Shown: positions 55,067 through 64,000, numbered from the stretch's first letter. The stretch: 64,000 bases of DNA from Saprospiraceae bacterium (GCA_021298575.1 JAJTFM010000012.1:1-64000), one strand, 5' to 3'. Notes: generated by a model from the letters alone, not told the origin. Numbers and translations are program-made.

Positions 55067-56134
55067 TTAGTTTCTGTTCAGGCAGTCCAGGTCTTCGAAT
55101 GCGGCTTTCAGTCGGGTGACGAAGGTTTTCTCGCCTTCGCGCAGCCACACACGCGGATCGTAGAATTTCTTGTTGGGTTTGTCGTCGCCGTCCGGGTTTC
55201 CGATCTGGCCTTGCAGATAGCCGCGTTTGGCATCGTGGTAGGCGCGAACACCATCCCAGAAGGCCCACTGCATGTCGGTATCAATATTCATTTTAACGGC
55301 GCCGTACTCGATGGCCTCGCGGATTTCCTCGCGGCTTGAGCCGGATCCGCCGTGGAAGACGAAATTGACTGGTGTTTTTCCGGCGATTCCGAATTTTTCG
55401 CGGATATATTCCTGAGAGTTTTTGAGGATGACGGGCTGCAGTTTTACGTTACCGGGTTTGTAAACACCGTGTACATTACCGAATGCGGCAGCGATGGTGA
55501 AATTCGGGCTTATCTTCAGGAGTTCCTCGTAGGAATAAGCGACCTCGTGCGGCTGGGTATAGAGTCTGGATGAATCCACGTCGCTGTTGTCCACGCCATC
55601 TTCTTCGCCTCCGGTTACACCCAGTTCAATTTCGAGAGTCATACCCATTTGAGCCATTCGTTTGAAGTAGCGGGCAGAAATTTCGATGTTCTCGTGGAGT
55701 GGCTCTTCCGACAGGTCGAGCATGTGACTGGAGTAAAGGGGGCGGCCAGTTTTTTCGAAGTGTTTCTCTCCGGCATCGAGGAGACCATCCACCCAGGATA
55801 TGATATTGAGGGCACAGTGGTCGGTATGGAGTATAACCGGTACGCCATAGGCTTCGGCTACAGCATGTACGTGTTGAGCACCTGATACAGCACCTAGAAC
55901 AGCTGATTTTTGTCCGTCGTTGGACAGTGATTTACCGGCGAAGAAAGCGGCACCGCCGTTTGAAAATTGTACGATGACCGGGCTGTTTACGGCTGCTGCT
56001 GTTTCGAGAACGGCATTGACCGAATTGGTGCCGATCACATTGACGGCTGGCAGGGCGAAATTATTTTCGTTTGCGTAGTTCAGCAAATCAGTGACTTCCT
56101 GTCCGTGCAGGACTCCAGGGCGAAAACGGGCCAT
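55067..56134 (-). CDS. fbaA: Fructose-bisphosphate aldolase, class II
   Basis: This 355-residue zinc aldolase cleaves fructose-1,6-bisphosphate in glycolysis. Motifs: VILHTDHCALNIISWVDGLLDAGE with zinc/catalytic residues, LEIELGVTGGEEDGVD, GNVHGVYKPGNVKL and FVFHGGSGSSREEI. The length and insertions fit the FbaA (class IIA) form. A -7 box and a strong terminator flank it, so it is a single-gene unit. Confidence 0.95.
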   Translation of the reverse strand: MARFRPGVLHGQEVTDLLNYANENNFALPAVNVIGTNSVNAVLETAAAVNSPVIVQFSNGGAAFFAGKSLSNDGQKSAVLGAVSGAQHVHAVAEAYGVPVILHTDHCALNIISWVDGLLDAGEKHFEKTGRPLYSSHMLDLSEEPLHENIEISARYFKRMAQMGMTLEIELGVTGGEEDGVDNSDVDSSRLYTQPHEVAYSYEELLKISPNFTIAAAFGNVHGVYKPGNVKLQPVILKNSQEYIREKFGIAGKTPVNFVFHGGSGSSREEIREAIEYGAVKMNIDTDMQWAFWDGVRAYHDAKRGYLQGQIGNPDGDDKPNKKFYDPRVWLREGEKTFVTRLKAAFEDLDCLNRN

Positions 56135-56180
56135 TTTGTTGTAAGTTAAAGGACGAATAATGAAATTCGGTAAGGCGGCG

Positions 56181-56188
56181 CAAAGTTA
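56181..56188 (-). promoter_or_regulatory. Candidate -7 box for fbaA
   Basis: The minus strand reads TAACTTTG, 46 nt before the ATG at 56134. Confidence 0.5.
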
Positions 56189-56213
56189 CAGATTTAAACT
56201 GAAAGACCCGGGA

Positions 56214-58238
56214 TTATGGCTTTTCTGCCAGCTGGCGTTTGAGGGCCAGCATTTCGTCGCGGAGTTGTGCTGCTGTGATAAAGTCCAGTTCTTTGGCGGC
56301 TGCCTTCATTTTACGCTCTGTTTCGGCGATCATTTTTTCCAGTTGGGGTTTGCTGGCCATGGCGATGACGGGTTCTGCTGCCATACCCGTCTTTTCCGGT
56401 TCCACATAATACTGAGGTGCATCGCCGCGGATATCGAGTACGCTTTTTCCGGCCATGATCTGTTCTTTCGATTTCCAGACGGTTGTGGGGGTAATTCCGT
56501 GTTTTTCGTTATAGGCCATCTGAATATCCCTTCTGCGATTCGTTTCGTCTATGGTATTTCGCATGGCATCGGTTACCTTGTCTGCATAAAAAATGACCAT
56601 TCCGTTGGAGTTTCTGGCTGCACGACCGGCGGTTTGTGTGAGCGAGCGCATGTTTCTGAGGAATCCCTCCTTGTCGGCGTCGAGAATGGCTACGAGTGAT
56701 ACTTCGGGCAGATCAAGACCTTCCCGGAGCAGGTTTACGCCTATGAGTGCATCGAACTCTCCGAGCCTGAGGTCGCGCAGAATCTCGACGCGTTCGAGCG
56801 TTTCGACTTCCGAGTGTATATAGCGGCATTTGATGCCTGCACGCGCCATATAGTCGGCCAGTTCTTCAGCCATACGCTTGGTGAGCGTAGTAACCAGTGT
56901 TCGTTCACCTATGTCTATTCGTTTTTGTACTTCCTCCAGCAGGTCGTCTATCTGGTTGAGCGTGGGGCGTACTACGATGGGCGGATCGAGGAGACCTGTG
57001 GGTCTGACGAGTTGTTCCACTACCACCCCTTCTGTCTGCTCCAACTCGTAATCGGCCGGAGTAGCACTTACGAATACAATCTGATTGACGAGTCCTTCGA
57101 ATTCGCTGAAATTTAGCGGCCGGTTATCCATGGCGGAAGGCAACCGGAATCCCCAGTTGACGAGCGACTGTTTTCTGGCGCGGTCGCCACCCCACATGCC
57201 GCGTACCTGCGGAAGCGTTACGTGACTTTCGTCAACAATCATGAGGTAATCGTCGGGGAAATAATCCAGCAGGCAGAATGGGCGGGTACCCGGTTTCCGG
57301 CGATCAAAAAAGCGGGAGTAGTTTTCGATGCCTGAGCAGTAGCCCAATTCTTTGATCATCTCCAGGTCAAAAGAAGTTCTTTCAACCACCCTTCTGGCCT
57401 CCTGCATACGTCCTTCACTGATGAAGAATTTTTCCTGGGCTGTCATTTCTGCCTTAATATCTTCCATAATCTGTCCGAGGCGGTCCTTGGGAGCCACGTA
57501 CAGGTTGGCTGGAAAAATGGCAGTTATTTCAGTAGTGGTAATTCTTTTGCCCGTTTCGAGGCTGATAGTTTCAATGCTTTCGATCTCATCGCCCCAGAAA
57601 ACGACCCTGACACCCCAGTCGGCATAAGGGAGATTGACATCTACGGTATCGCCTCTCACACGGAAGGTGCCCCGGATAAAATCAGTTTCCGATCGGGAGT
57701 ACAGGCTGTTGGTGAGGGCAAACAGAAAGTCTGTTTTGCTTCTTTTTTCGCCGCGCTGCAGCCTGATGATACCGGTTTTATAGTCCTCCGGATTACCCAT
57801 ACCATATATACATGATACGGAAGCGACGATGATGATATCACGCCTGCCTGAAAGTAGCGATGAGGTGGCTTTCAGGCGTAGTTTGTCTACCAGTTCGTTA
57901 ATCTGAAGGTCTTTTTCGATAAAGGTATCGGTTACCGAGAGATACGCCTCCGGCTGGTAGTAGTCGTAATAGCTTACAAAATACTCAACCGCGTTATCGG
58001 GGAAAAAAGACTGGAATTCACCGTATAGCTGGGCGGTCAGTGTCTTGTTATGCGTGAGGATCAGTGTTGGGCGGTTCACCTGGGCAATTACGTTGGCCAT
58101 AGTGAACGTTTTACCCGAACCGGTTACGCCGAGTAGTACCTGGGCGCGCTCGCCTTTCTGGATACCGTCAACGAGCTGGGCGATGGCCTGAGGCTGATCG
58201 CCAGTGGGGATATAGGTTGAAGAGAGTTTGAACTCCAT
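56214..58238 (-). CDS. uvrB: Excinuclease ABC subunit B
   Basis: This 674-residue UvrB verifies damage and recruits UvrC. Walker A is GVTGSGKTFTMANV. The beta-hairpin region is YYDYYQPEAYLSVTDTFIEKD (in part). Helicase motifs VDESHVTLPQVRGM and QTAGRAARN are present, and the C-terminal UVR helical hairpin (MIAETERKMKAAAKELDFITA, in part) is intact. The ATG at 58238 (MEFKLSSTY) is the family start; the ORF-track start is five codons earlier. Its promoter box faces that of the divergent DUF4350 gene. Confidence 0.97.
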   Translation of the reverse strand: MEFKLSSTYIPTGDQPQAIAQLVDGIQKGERAQVLLGVTGSGKTFTMANVIAQVNRPTLILTHNKTLTAQLYGEFQSFFPDNAVEYFVSYYDYYQPEAYLSVTDTFIEKDLQINELVDKLRLKATSSLLSGRRDIIIVASVSCIYGMGNPEDYKTGIIRLQRGEKRSKTDFLFALTNSLYSRSETDFIRGTFRVRGDTVDVNLPYADWGVRVVFWGDEIESIETISLETGKRITTTEITAIFPANLYVAPKDRLGQIMEDIKAEMTAQEKFFISEGRMQEARRVVERTSFDLEMIKELGYCSGIENYSRFFDRRKPGTRPFCLLDYFPDDYLMIVDESHVTLPQVRGMWGGDRARKQSLVNWGFRLPSAMDNRPLNFSEFEGLVNQIVFVSATPADYELEQTEGVVVEQLVRPTGLLDPPIVVRPTLNQIDDLLEEVQKRIDIGERTLVTTLTKRMAEELADYMARAGIKCRYIHSEVETLERVEILRDLRLGEFDALIGVNLLREGLDLPEVSLVAILDADKEGFLRNMRSLTQTAGRAARNSNGMVIFYADKVTDAMRNTIDETNRRRDIQMAYNEKHGITPTTVWKSKEQIMAGKSVLDIRGDAPQYYVEPEKTGMAAEPVIAMASKPQLEKMIAETERKMKAAAKELDFITAAQLRDEMLALKRQLAEKP

Positions 58239-58250
58239 GATTTCGAAGTG

Positions 58251-58258
58251 CAAAGATA
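58251..58258 (-). promoter_or_regulatory. Candidate -7 box for uvrB
   Basis: The minus strand reads TATCTTTG, 12 nt before the ATG at 58238. It also supports that start, because the ORF-track ATG at 58253 would lie inside the box. Confidence 0.5.
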
Positions 58259-58268
58259 TGTCTGCGCT

Positions 58269-58276
58269 TATATTTG
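58269..58276 (+). promoter_or_regulatory. Candidate -7 box for the DUF4350-MoxR operon
   Basis: TATATTTG lies 22 nt before the ATG at 58299 and 10 bp from the opposing uvrB box. Confidence 0.5.
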
Positions 58277-58298
58277 CGCGGAATATTATCTTTACGGC

Positions 58299-59597
58299 AT
58301 GTCAAACCGGACCCTGACAGTTACTATTTCGTTCGCAGTGCTTCTGCTCGGCGGGGTTTTCTATTGGCTGAACCACGACAGCCATGCCACTCACGACTGG
58401 TTTGAAGACAGTATGGACAAAAATCGGGGGTATTCTGAAAAAAGCGTTGAACCTTACGGGACGCATATTATGCACGAGGTGCTGACTGATTACTTTCCGG
58501 ATTACAAGTTGAAAGATATAAAAAAGGGTGTAGCCAAAGAGTTGCCGGACTCCAGTTCTTCCCGCGATAATTACGTGTTTATCGGAGAGGCCATGTTTCT
58601 CGACTCCGCGGATAATGAACAGCTGCTGAATTTTGTTTACAGGGGTAATACGGCATTTATTTCCAGCAAGACAATCCCGTACCAGCTTGTTTCTCGTATT
58701 ACAGATTTGTCCTGTGTGGATTATGCATGGACTGATTACTACTACATAACAGATACAACGGGTTTCCTGTCGCTTTCCTTTACTGAATCCGAAGAAGACG
58801 CCAGATACTATTATGCCCGGGAGAATGTCATTAAAAGTTACAACTGGCACTATATTGACGAGGAGTCGGTATGTAATCAGGACGATCTTCATCCCCTTGG
58901 CCTGTTGAACGGGACATACCTGAACTTTGTACTTGTTAATTATGGAGAAGGTCGCTTTTTGCTGCATACCACCCCAATTGCCTTCAGTAATTATTCTTTG
59001 TTGAGAACAGATGCCCGGTTGTATGCGGAGCGCGTACTGTCATTTCTGTCGGAGGGGAATATTTACTGGGATGCATCTTCCAGAATTCCGGAATCAGTGG
59101 GTCGCACGCGCAATAACACCAACGACAGTGAAGAACCCGGTATTTTGACATATATTTTGAAGCAGAGATCGCTTGCCTGGGCCTGGTATCTGCTGATTGG
59201 CACCTCACTGCTGTGGGTTGCTTTCAGGGCCAAACGGCGTCAAAGAGTTATTCCGGTGCTGAAGCCTAATGAGAATGCATCCAGCGAGTTTATCGGTACC
59301 ATTGCTGATATGCACTTTCAGGAAAAAAGCTACAGGAGTATCAGTGTACAGGCTTTCCGGCATTTTTTGCAGCACCTCCGCGACCGCTACGGAATAGTGA
59401 TACACCTGAACCATAATGGTATGCTATCGGACAGCAGTACATCTGCTGCCAGACTGAGTTATCTTTCCGGTATTTCCGAGGCAGAAATACTTGACATATT
59501 TGACCAATACACTGCTATTGCCCGGTATGAGCCGACAGAGCAGATGATGACAGATTTTTATCAGGCCCTTGAGGCTTTCATGAAAAACGCCAGCTGA
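58299..59597 (+). CDS. DUF4350 domain membrane protein
   Basis: This 432-residue protein has an N-terminal helix (TLTVTISFAVLLLGGVFYWL) and an extracytoplasmic domain where DUF4350 resides (YGTHIMHEVLTDYF, VFIGEAMFLDSADNEQLLNFV in part). A second helix follows near 290 (WAWYLLIGTSLLWVAF), then a cytoplasmic tail of about 120 residues. It lies 3 nt before a MoxR ATPase gene, the usual partnership. Function unknown; such clusters are linked to envelope processes or gliding in some Bacteroidota. Confidence 0.82.
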   Translation: MSNRTLTVTISFAVLLLGGVFYWLNHDSHATHDWFEDSMDKNRGYSEKSVEPYGTHIMHEVLTDYFPDYKLKDIKKGVAKELPDSSSSRDNYVFIGEAMFLDSADNEQLLNFVYRGNTAFISSKTIPYQLVSRITDLSCVDYAWTDYYYITDTTGFLSLSFTESEEDARYYYARENVIKSYNWHYIDEESVCNQDDLHPLGLLNGTYLNFVLVNYGEGRFLLHTTPIAFSNYSLLRTDARLYAERVLSFLSEGNIYWDASSRIPESVGRTRNNTNDSEEPGILTYILKQRSLAWAWYLLIGTSLLWVAFRAKRRQRVIPVLKPNENASSEFIGTIADMHFQEKSYRSISVQAFRHFLQHLRDRYGIVIHLNHNGMLSDSSTSAARLSYLSGISEAEILDIFDQYTAIARYEPTEQMMTDFYQALEAFMKNAS

Positions 59598-59600
59598 AAA

Positions 59601-60629
59601 ATGATGGAGAACGAATTCAATTCACAAGCACAGTCAGAACCGGCTTCGCATGCCGGAAGAGAAAATCCGTTCACGGGAGTCAATGTTGATCCAGTGATGT
59701 TACGCGCCGACAGCGTTCGATCCGAGATAAGCAGGGTAATTATTGGTCAGCATGAAATGCTGGAGTTATTGCTGGCGGCATTATTTACCGGCGGGCATGT
59801 ATTACTTGAGGGTGTTCCCGGCATTGCAAAGACTCTGACGGCCAAGTTACTGGCAAAGACAGTCAGGGCCGATTTCAGCCGCATTCAGTTTACGCCCGAC
59901 CTGATGCCATCCGATGTGGTGGGCACCTCCATATTTAATATGAAAACTTCGGATTTTTCCTTCCGCGAGGGGCCGATTTTCAGCAATGTTGTACTGATAG
60001 ACGAAATAAACCGCGCACCAGCCAAGACACAATCGGCTCTTTTTGAAGTAATGGAGGAAAGGCAGGTAACAGTTGACGGCATCACCAGGCAGATGAGCAA
60101 CCCGTTCTTTGTTGTAGCCACCCAGAACCCTGTTGAACAGGAAGGTACATACAAGTTGCCGGAGGCGCAGCTCGACAGATTTCTCTTCAGGATTATCATG
60201 TCGTATCCGGGTCTTGAGGAAGAGCAACAGATACTTCGCAGATTTCGCGACGATTTTAACGGGATAATCAGGGAGTCGGTAAACCCGATACTCACACCGG
60301 CTGACATAGCAGAATCCCAGCGTATAATAGAGCAGGTATATATCAGAGAGGAGCTGTTGAGCTATATTGCGACTATCGTTCACAATACCCGTAACAATCC
60401 GGATATATTCCTGGGTGCGAGTCCGCGTGCGTCATTATCGCTCCTGAAATCTGCCAAGGCAGTTGCAGCCATGTCGGGACGCAATTTTGTTACGCCTGAT
60501 GACATACGGTATGTCTCCTATCCGGTACTCAACCACCGGATTATCCTGACGCCCGAGAGAGAGATGGAGGGATATTCCACCCGCGAAATACTGGAGAATA
60601 TTATTAATAATGTGGAAGTGCCCCGTTGA
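59601..60629 (+). CDS. MoxR family AAA+ ATPase
   Basis: This 342-residue AAA+ protein has Walker A GVPGIAKT at about 71-78 and Walker B VVLIDEINRAPAKTQ. Sensor region VVATQNPVEQEGTYKLPEAQLDRF and the C-terminal lid (GASPRASLSLLKSAKAVAAM) are also typical. MoxR proteins act as chaperone-like ATPases with VWA/DUF58 partners. Only the DUF4350 gene is beside it; no DUF58 or VWA gene follows, since the next gene is convergent. The partners would have to lie elsewhere. Confidence 0.93.
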   Translation: MMENEFNSQAQSEPASHAGRENPFTGVNVDPVMLRADSVRSEISRVIIGQHEMLELLLAALFTGGHVLLEGVPGIAKTLTAKLLAKTVRADFSRIQFTPDLMPSDVVGTSIFNMKTSDFSFREGPIFSNVVLIDEINRAPAKTQSALFEVMEERQVTVDGITRQMSNPFFVVATQNPVEQEGTYKLPEAQLDRFLFRIIMSYPGLEEEQQILRRFRDDFNGIIRESVNPILTPADIAESQRIIEQVYIREELLSYIATIVHNTRNNPDIFLGASPRASLSLLKSAKAVAAMSGRNFVTPDDIRYVSYPVLNHRIILTPEREMEGYSTREILENIINNVEVPR

Positions 60630-60649
60630 TCTTTACACTACCGGTATGA

Positions 60650-62107
60650 TTATGCCTCTTCCTGTTCCCCCGAACCATTGGCGAGAATAGCTGCTGACAT
60701 GATGAACAGGGAGCCAATCTTGTCCGTTTCCACAAAATCATTCATCAGCATCAGGAGGTTGGTCAGAACGAAGCAGAGCAGTGCGGCCATGAGCATATTT
60801 CTGCGCCAGGGTACTTTGGTAGTATGATAAAGGCCTTCTCCGCGAAGCATGACAACCATGCAGAAAAGCAGGTAGAAAAACAGTCCCGGGATACCTTGTT
60901 CCACCGTTACCATCAGAAAATAATTGTGAATCCCAGATCGCTCGGGATTGTCGCTTACGTATGTCCTGAAACTGGAGACGGTGTAATTTTTATAGAATGT
61001 GTAAAAACATCCGGGGCCGAAACCTGTAAGTGGCCGGTCTTTTATCATGTATGAAGCTGCCACCCAGCGATAAACCCGCTCCATGGTGGAAATATCCTCC
61101 AGCTTTACAGTGGCTTCCAGCAGGTTGTCGAAACTTGTATGGGATATGGTTTTTTCATAATCCGGAGCGAAAGCGAGCCAGTTGTCGCGGGTGCCCAGAT
61201 ATGCCACAATTATTGTAAAGAACAGTGCGACGGCTACCAGCGTCACCTTCATCAGTCGGAAACGCACCACCCATACCACACCGACGGCAGCTACCAGGGC
61301 CACGTACGCAGCGCGTGTGTACGCAAAATTTATGGCAAACAGGAGATACAGGATGCCGCCGGCAAGGATCAGCCATTTCCAGCTGAACCGTTTGTACCAA
61401 TAGGTTCCGTACCAGATGTAGGGCAGAAATATTGCGAGCAGGCAGGCGTACATCACGTGGTTCCTGAAGTGAGGCCACATAACGTATCCGACCTCCTCAA
61501 AGGTGAATCCTTTGGCTGCGTGGCGTACTACTACGGTCGTAATGGCGTACACCAGTGGTACGAAGAACCACCACAGAAAGTCTTTGAAGTCGCGTTCCTC
61601 CTTCAGAAACCGGGCAGCGAGGAAGTAGAAAACTATGAAATACCAGCCTTTGGCCAGCGTGTATTTCAGGGAGATGAAAAACACCTGAGAGCTCGCCATG
61701 GTCACAATAATCCAGAATAAATGAGCCAGCAGCGCAATCGAGATGGAGTTTTTCAGGAAGCGGGCGTCCACCGTACGCCAGTTCATCAGAAACCATCCTA
61801 TAGCCACCAGGGTAAGCAGCCACATGAACTGCTCAGATGGCATGTCGGTGGCGAAACCACCCGGCAATTCCTTTTCTACCGAGAGTGGTATGGCACCAAT
61901 CATCAGATAGAACACCTTGCGTATGTCAACCAGTGTAAGCCAGAAGATGAGCAGTGCTGCCGGCGCCAGAGTAAGCCACAATGCATCGAGCGCAATACCG
62001 GCCCACACTGAAATCAGTGAAATGAGTATACATACGGCTACCAGCCATCCCTGCGGGTGTTTCCCGGAAACGGCAGTAAGTCGCTCGATGATGCGTGGGA
62101 GAGACAT
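60650..62107 (-). CDS. O-antigen ligase family membrane protein
   Basis: This 485-residue protein has about twelve membrane helices and the Wzy_C/WaaL-type large periplasmic loop near residues 320-400. That loop holds the GFGPGCFYTFYKNY and SGIHNYFLMVTVEQGIPGLFFY motifs; the HN pair is typical of ligases and polymerases. It probably joins O-antigen or another polysaccharide to a lipid carrier product, or polymerises it. It lies 17 nt after the Wzz-like gene. Confidence 0.85.
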   Translation of the reverse strand: MSLPRIIERLTAVSGKHPQGWLVAVCILISLISVWAGIALDALWLTLAPAALLIFWLTLVDIRKVFYLMIGAIPLSVEKELPGGFATDMPSEQFMWLLTLVAIGWFLMNWRTVDARFLKNSISIALLAHLFWIIVTMASSQVFFISLKYTLAKGWYFIVFYFLAARFLKEERDFKDFLWWFFVPLVYAITTVVVRHAAKGFTFEEVGYVMWPHFRNHVMYACLLAIFLPYIWYGTYWYKRFSWKWLILAGGILYLLFAINFAYTRAAYVALVAAVGVVWVVRFRLMKVTLVAVALFFTIIVAYLGTRDNWLAFAPDYEKTISHTSFDNLLEATVKLEDISTMERVYRWVAASYMIKDRPLTGFGPGCFYTFYKNYTVSSFRTYVSDNPERSGIHNYFLMVTVEQGIPGLFFYLLFCMVVMLRGEGLYHTTKVPWRRNMLMAALLCFVLTNLLMLMNDFVETDKIGSLFIMSAAILANGSGEQEEA

Positions 62108-62124
62108 GATCCGGGGTTGCGGGG

Positions 62125-63258
62125 TCAGTTTTCGCTGTCGGCGGCCAGCTTCTTCCAGTTTACATCCCTGTAGGCATCAGCCAGCAGTGCCGCGAGGAGC
62201 GTGAACAGGAATACTGCGACAGTGGAAGCAACAACCAGTACCGTTCGTTTTGGTCTGATTTTCATGATGGGCCTTTCGGCTATGGAAATCAGCTGGATTG
62301 CCGGGATATCTGTATTGTAGGCAGCCCTGATCTGATGATAGCGTTCGATATCGTAGCTTAGTTGTCGCCTTGCCTGATAGTGGAGGTCATTTGCCAGTGC
62401 CACCTGCGGGAGGCCTTCGTTGTAGTTTGACACCGAAAAGTTATCACCGTAGTTACCAGACTTGTAGAGGCGTTGCAGGGTACGTTCGCCGGCGCGCAGG
62501 TTTGCGCGTATATACTCAACAGTGTCTTTTGGGATGAGTGGATTGTCGGAAAGCACCTCGAGGCGCCCCTGGTTGCGCATTACCTCACCCTGAGCGAGGG
62601 CTAGTTCGGTGGCGAATACTTCTCCCTGCTGAGTGACACTGTAAATTCCGTATTTGTTCTGGAGCGTTCGTACACTGTCGGCCAGCTTGTCGAGTTCCTT
62701 TTGTTTTTCCTGAATATTTTCTTCAAAAGAGGCCATGAATCGCGCCTGGGTATTTTTTACCAGTCGCTGGGATATCTCATTAATTTTTTCGCGGGCGGCG
62801 TTAGCCATATCAGCAGCCAGTTGCGGGTCGGTATCCTCTATGCTGAGTTCGATAGCGTCGTTCTTGTTTTTCTGGACAGAATAGTGACTCCTGAAGTTTT
62901 CGCGTACCCAAAACAGCCCTTCGCTGCTGGCAGAATCAATATCATAGTGGCGGTAAAGACCGAATCTGCTGACAATGTAATCGGTGACCTCGTCACTGGT
63001 GGCTACTTCGAGTAGCCGGTCGAGGTCCTTGTCTGTTCCGAAGTACTCAATCATCTTGGCGGATGATCCGAAGATGAGTTCCGGTTTGGAAACTTCCGGA
63101 CTGGCCGGGTAAAACACGGTAGTTGACTGGTAGTAGTTTGGCAGCCACAAAGCGAAGGCAGCACTTCCGGCAAGTGCCAGTATAGTTGCGTTTCGGAGGG
63201 CTTTTCTCCAGCGGTAAATAGTGCCAATTAGTCCGAGGAGATTGTCGCGGTGACTCAT
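62125..63258 (-). CDS. Wzz-type chain-length determinant / polysaccharide co-polymerase
   Basis: This 377-residue inner-membrane protein has two helices, near residues 25-40 (ILALAGSAAFALWLPNYY, in part) and 345-365 (TVLVVASTVAVFLFTLLAALLA, in part). Between them is a long helical periplasmic domain (FEENIQEKQKELDKLADSV, in part). A proline-rich PERP-like stretch (SIAERPIMKIRPKR) precedes the second helix, as in Wzz proteins. With the adjacent ligase it should control surface polysaccharide length. There is no tyrosine-kinase domain. Confidence 0.88.
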   Translation of the reverse strand: MSHRDNLLGLIGTIYRWRKALRNATILALAGSAAFALWLPNYYQSTTVFYPASPEVSKPELIFGSSAKMIEYFGTDKDLDRLLEVATSDEVTDYIVSRFGLYRHYDIDSASSEGLFWVRENFRSHYSVQKNKNDAIELSIEDTDPQLAADMANAAREKINEISQRLVKNTQARFMASFEENIQEKQKELDKLADSVRTLQNKYGIYSVTQQGEVFATELALAQGEVMRNQGRLEVLSDNPLIPKDTVEYIRANLRAGERTLQRLYKSGNYGDNFSVSNYNEGLPQVALANDLHYQARRQLSYDIERYHQIRAAYNTDIPAIQLISIAERPIMKIRPKRTVLVVASTVAVFLFTLLAALLADAYRDVNWKKLAADSEN

Positions 63259-63288
63259 ACAGATTGTCGTTCAAATCCAAAAGGGCCG

Positions 63289-63296
63289 CAAAGGTA
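63289..63296 (-). promoter_or_regulatory. Candidate -7 box for the Wzz-ligase operon
   Basis: The minus strand reads TACCTTTG, 30 nt before the ATG at 63258. Confidence 0.5.
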
Positions 63297-63364
63297 CGAA
63301 AATAAGCGGGTACGGCCCGGTATATGAACGAATCGGGACAATGTTTTGCTGCCTGTCCGTATAA

Positions 63365-64000
63365 TTAAACCAGTTTCTGACATTCAGCCAGCAGGAATTC
63401 GGCCTTTGATTTGAACCTGACGTTCGGGTCGGTTTCCTGAAATTTGCGCTGAAGGAAGAATTTTAGTTCCGGGATGGCCTCTGCATAGCGTTTGGCATGA
63501 TAGAGACTGTCGCCCTTGCGCAGGCGTGAGAGCCAGTGCATTGGTTGTACGGCCAGTGATTTTTTGATAGCCTGATCAAAATCGGCAGCCGCAGCCTCCC
63601 ATTCGTTTTTGATCATGTGGATTTTGCCTCGTCCGTAGAATGGTTCAGGGGCAATGGGGTTGATTGAAATACTTTTGGAAAAGTCGTAGTGAGCGTCGTT
63701 GAAATTCTTGAGTTTGTAGTTCACGTATCCCCTGCGCTCGAAGGCGGCAGCGTGGCGCTCATATTTTTCAATAGCGTTACTGAGGGCGATACTGGCCTCT
63801 TCCATACCACCCTGCTGCACCAGTTCGCGGCCGCGGAGGTATTCCGAGACGGCAACCTTGTCACTGTTCGGCTCAATCTGACATTCAGCCAGTACCTGAC
63901 CGTTTTGAACCCACCAGGCACCTACATTGCCGGCAAGAGCATACTGTGCCACCTCCTTGAGCAGGGAGGTGGTGTTGCGCCAGTGCTTCTCAGTACTCAT
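63365..64000 (-). CDS. Tetratricopeptide repeat protein (5' end at window edge)
   Basis: This protein has at least 211 residues, with four or five TPR units (AAFERRGYVNYKLKNFNDAHYDF in part, PEPFYGRGKIHMIKNEWEAAAADF in part, KGDSLYHAKRYAEAIPEL). The first visible codon is an ATG at base 64000, so the gene may start there or further upstream. The N-terminal part before the TPRs (VGAWWVQNGQVLAECQI) is unusual. No signal peptide is visible. It is probably a protein-protein scaffold; nothing ties it firmly to the polysaccharide genes 106 nt downstream. Confidence 0.75.
   Translation of the reverse strand: MSTEKHWRNTTSLLKEVAQYALAGNVGAWWVQNGQVLAECQIEPNSDKVAVSEYLRGRELVQQGGMEEASIALSNAIEKYERHAAAFERRGYVNYKLKNFNDAHYDFSKSISINPIAPEPFYGRGKIHMIKNEWEAAAADFDQAIKKSLAVQPMHWLSRLRKGDSLYHAKRYAEAIPELKFFLQRKFQETDPNVRFKSKAEFLLAECQKLV

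Overview
The window looks like chromosomal DNA of a gliding or surface-secreting member of the Bacteroidota. The pointers are two type IX secretion (T9SS) substrates, one with a Por-type C-terminal tail and one with a gliding-motility-associated C-terminal domain. Others are a GLPGLI protein next to an outer-membrane barrel, DUF5916, DUF5777 and DUF4159 proteins, and many upstream TAnnTTTG boxes in place of obvious Shine-Dalgarno-led starts. The mixture, with two TPR-transmembrane-adenylate cyclases and the cytochrome/OB/YceI/DUF5777 cluster, would fit Saprospiria or Chitinophagia. That placement is inference.

Layout. 1-9.3 kb: a T9SS surface protein cut by the left edge, a CBS-domain protein, a class III aminotransferase, an outer-membrane barrel translationally coupled to a GLPGLI protein, and a universal stress protein. 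9.4-15.3 kb: a minus-strand run of broken RNase R, adenylate cyclase and an unknown polytopic membrane protein. 15.5-26.6 kb: subtilisin-like protease, LpxH, HldD, DUF5916 barrel, SerC, TrpF-like protein, RND-type adaptor, acyltransferase, SurE. 26.8-36 kb: LysM protein, dolichol-phosphate-mannose-synthase-like glycosyltransferase, small barrel, M3 peptidase, DUF4159 protein, Psd, UvrA, and a 40-residue membrane protein missing from the ORF track. 36.2-39.3 kb: a five-gene operon of two haem lipoproteins, an OB-fold protein, YceI and DUF5777. 39.3-45.9 kb: AroB, a sigma-like/TPR membrane protein, bacilliredoxin, a second TPR-adenylate cyclase, and a multiply deleted EF-G-like pseudogene. 46-51 kb: a 1598-residue repeat adhesin preceded by a long imperfect palindrome. 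51-64 kb: SerA, glycosyltransferase, Lgt, ClpS, peroxiredoxin, fructose-bisphosphate aldolase, UvrB, DUF4350 plus MoxR, O-antigen ligase, Wzz-like protein and a TPR protein at the right edge.

The gene content is mostly housekeeping and envelope biogenesis: LPS core and O-antigen (LpxH, HldD, O-antigen ligase, Wzz-like), phospholipid and lipoprotein (Psd, Lgt), serine synthesis (SerA, SerC) and nucleotide excision repair (UvrA, UvrB). I saw no tRNA, rRNA, CRISPR array, transposase or phage gene. No gene-free stretch exceeds about 300 bases. I did not find a clear-cut new defence or mobile system. The strongest oddities are two damaged translation/RNA genes (RNase R and an EF-G paralogue), a 115-bp palindromic element, two genes whose promoter box ends only 4 nt before ATG, very tight or overlapping convergent gene ends, a conserved-looking 40-residue membrane protein, and a sigma-factor-like/TPR membrane fusion.
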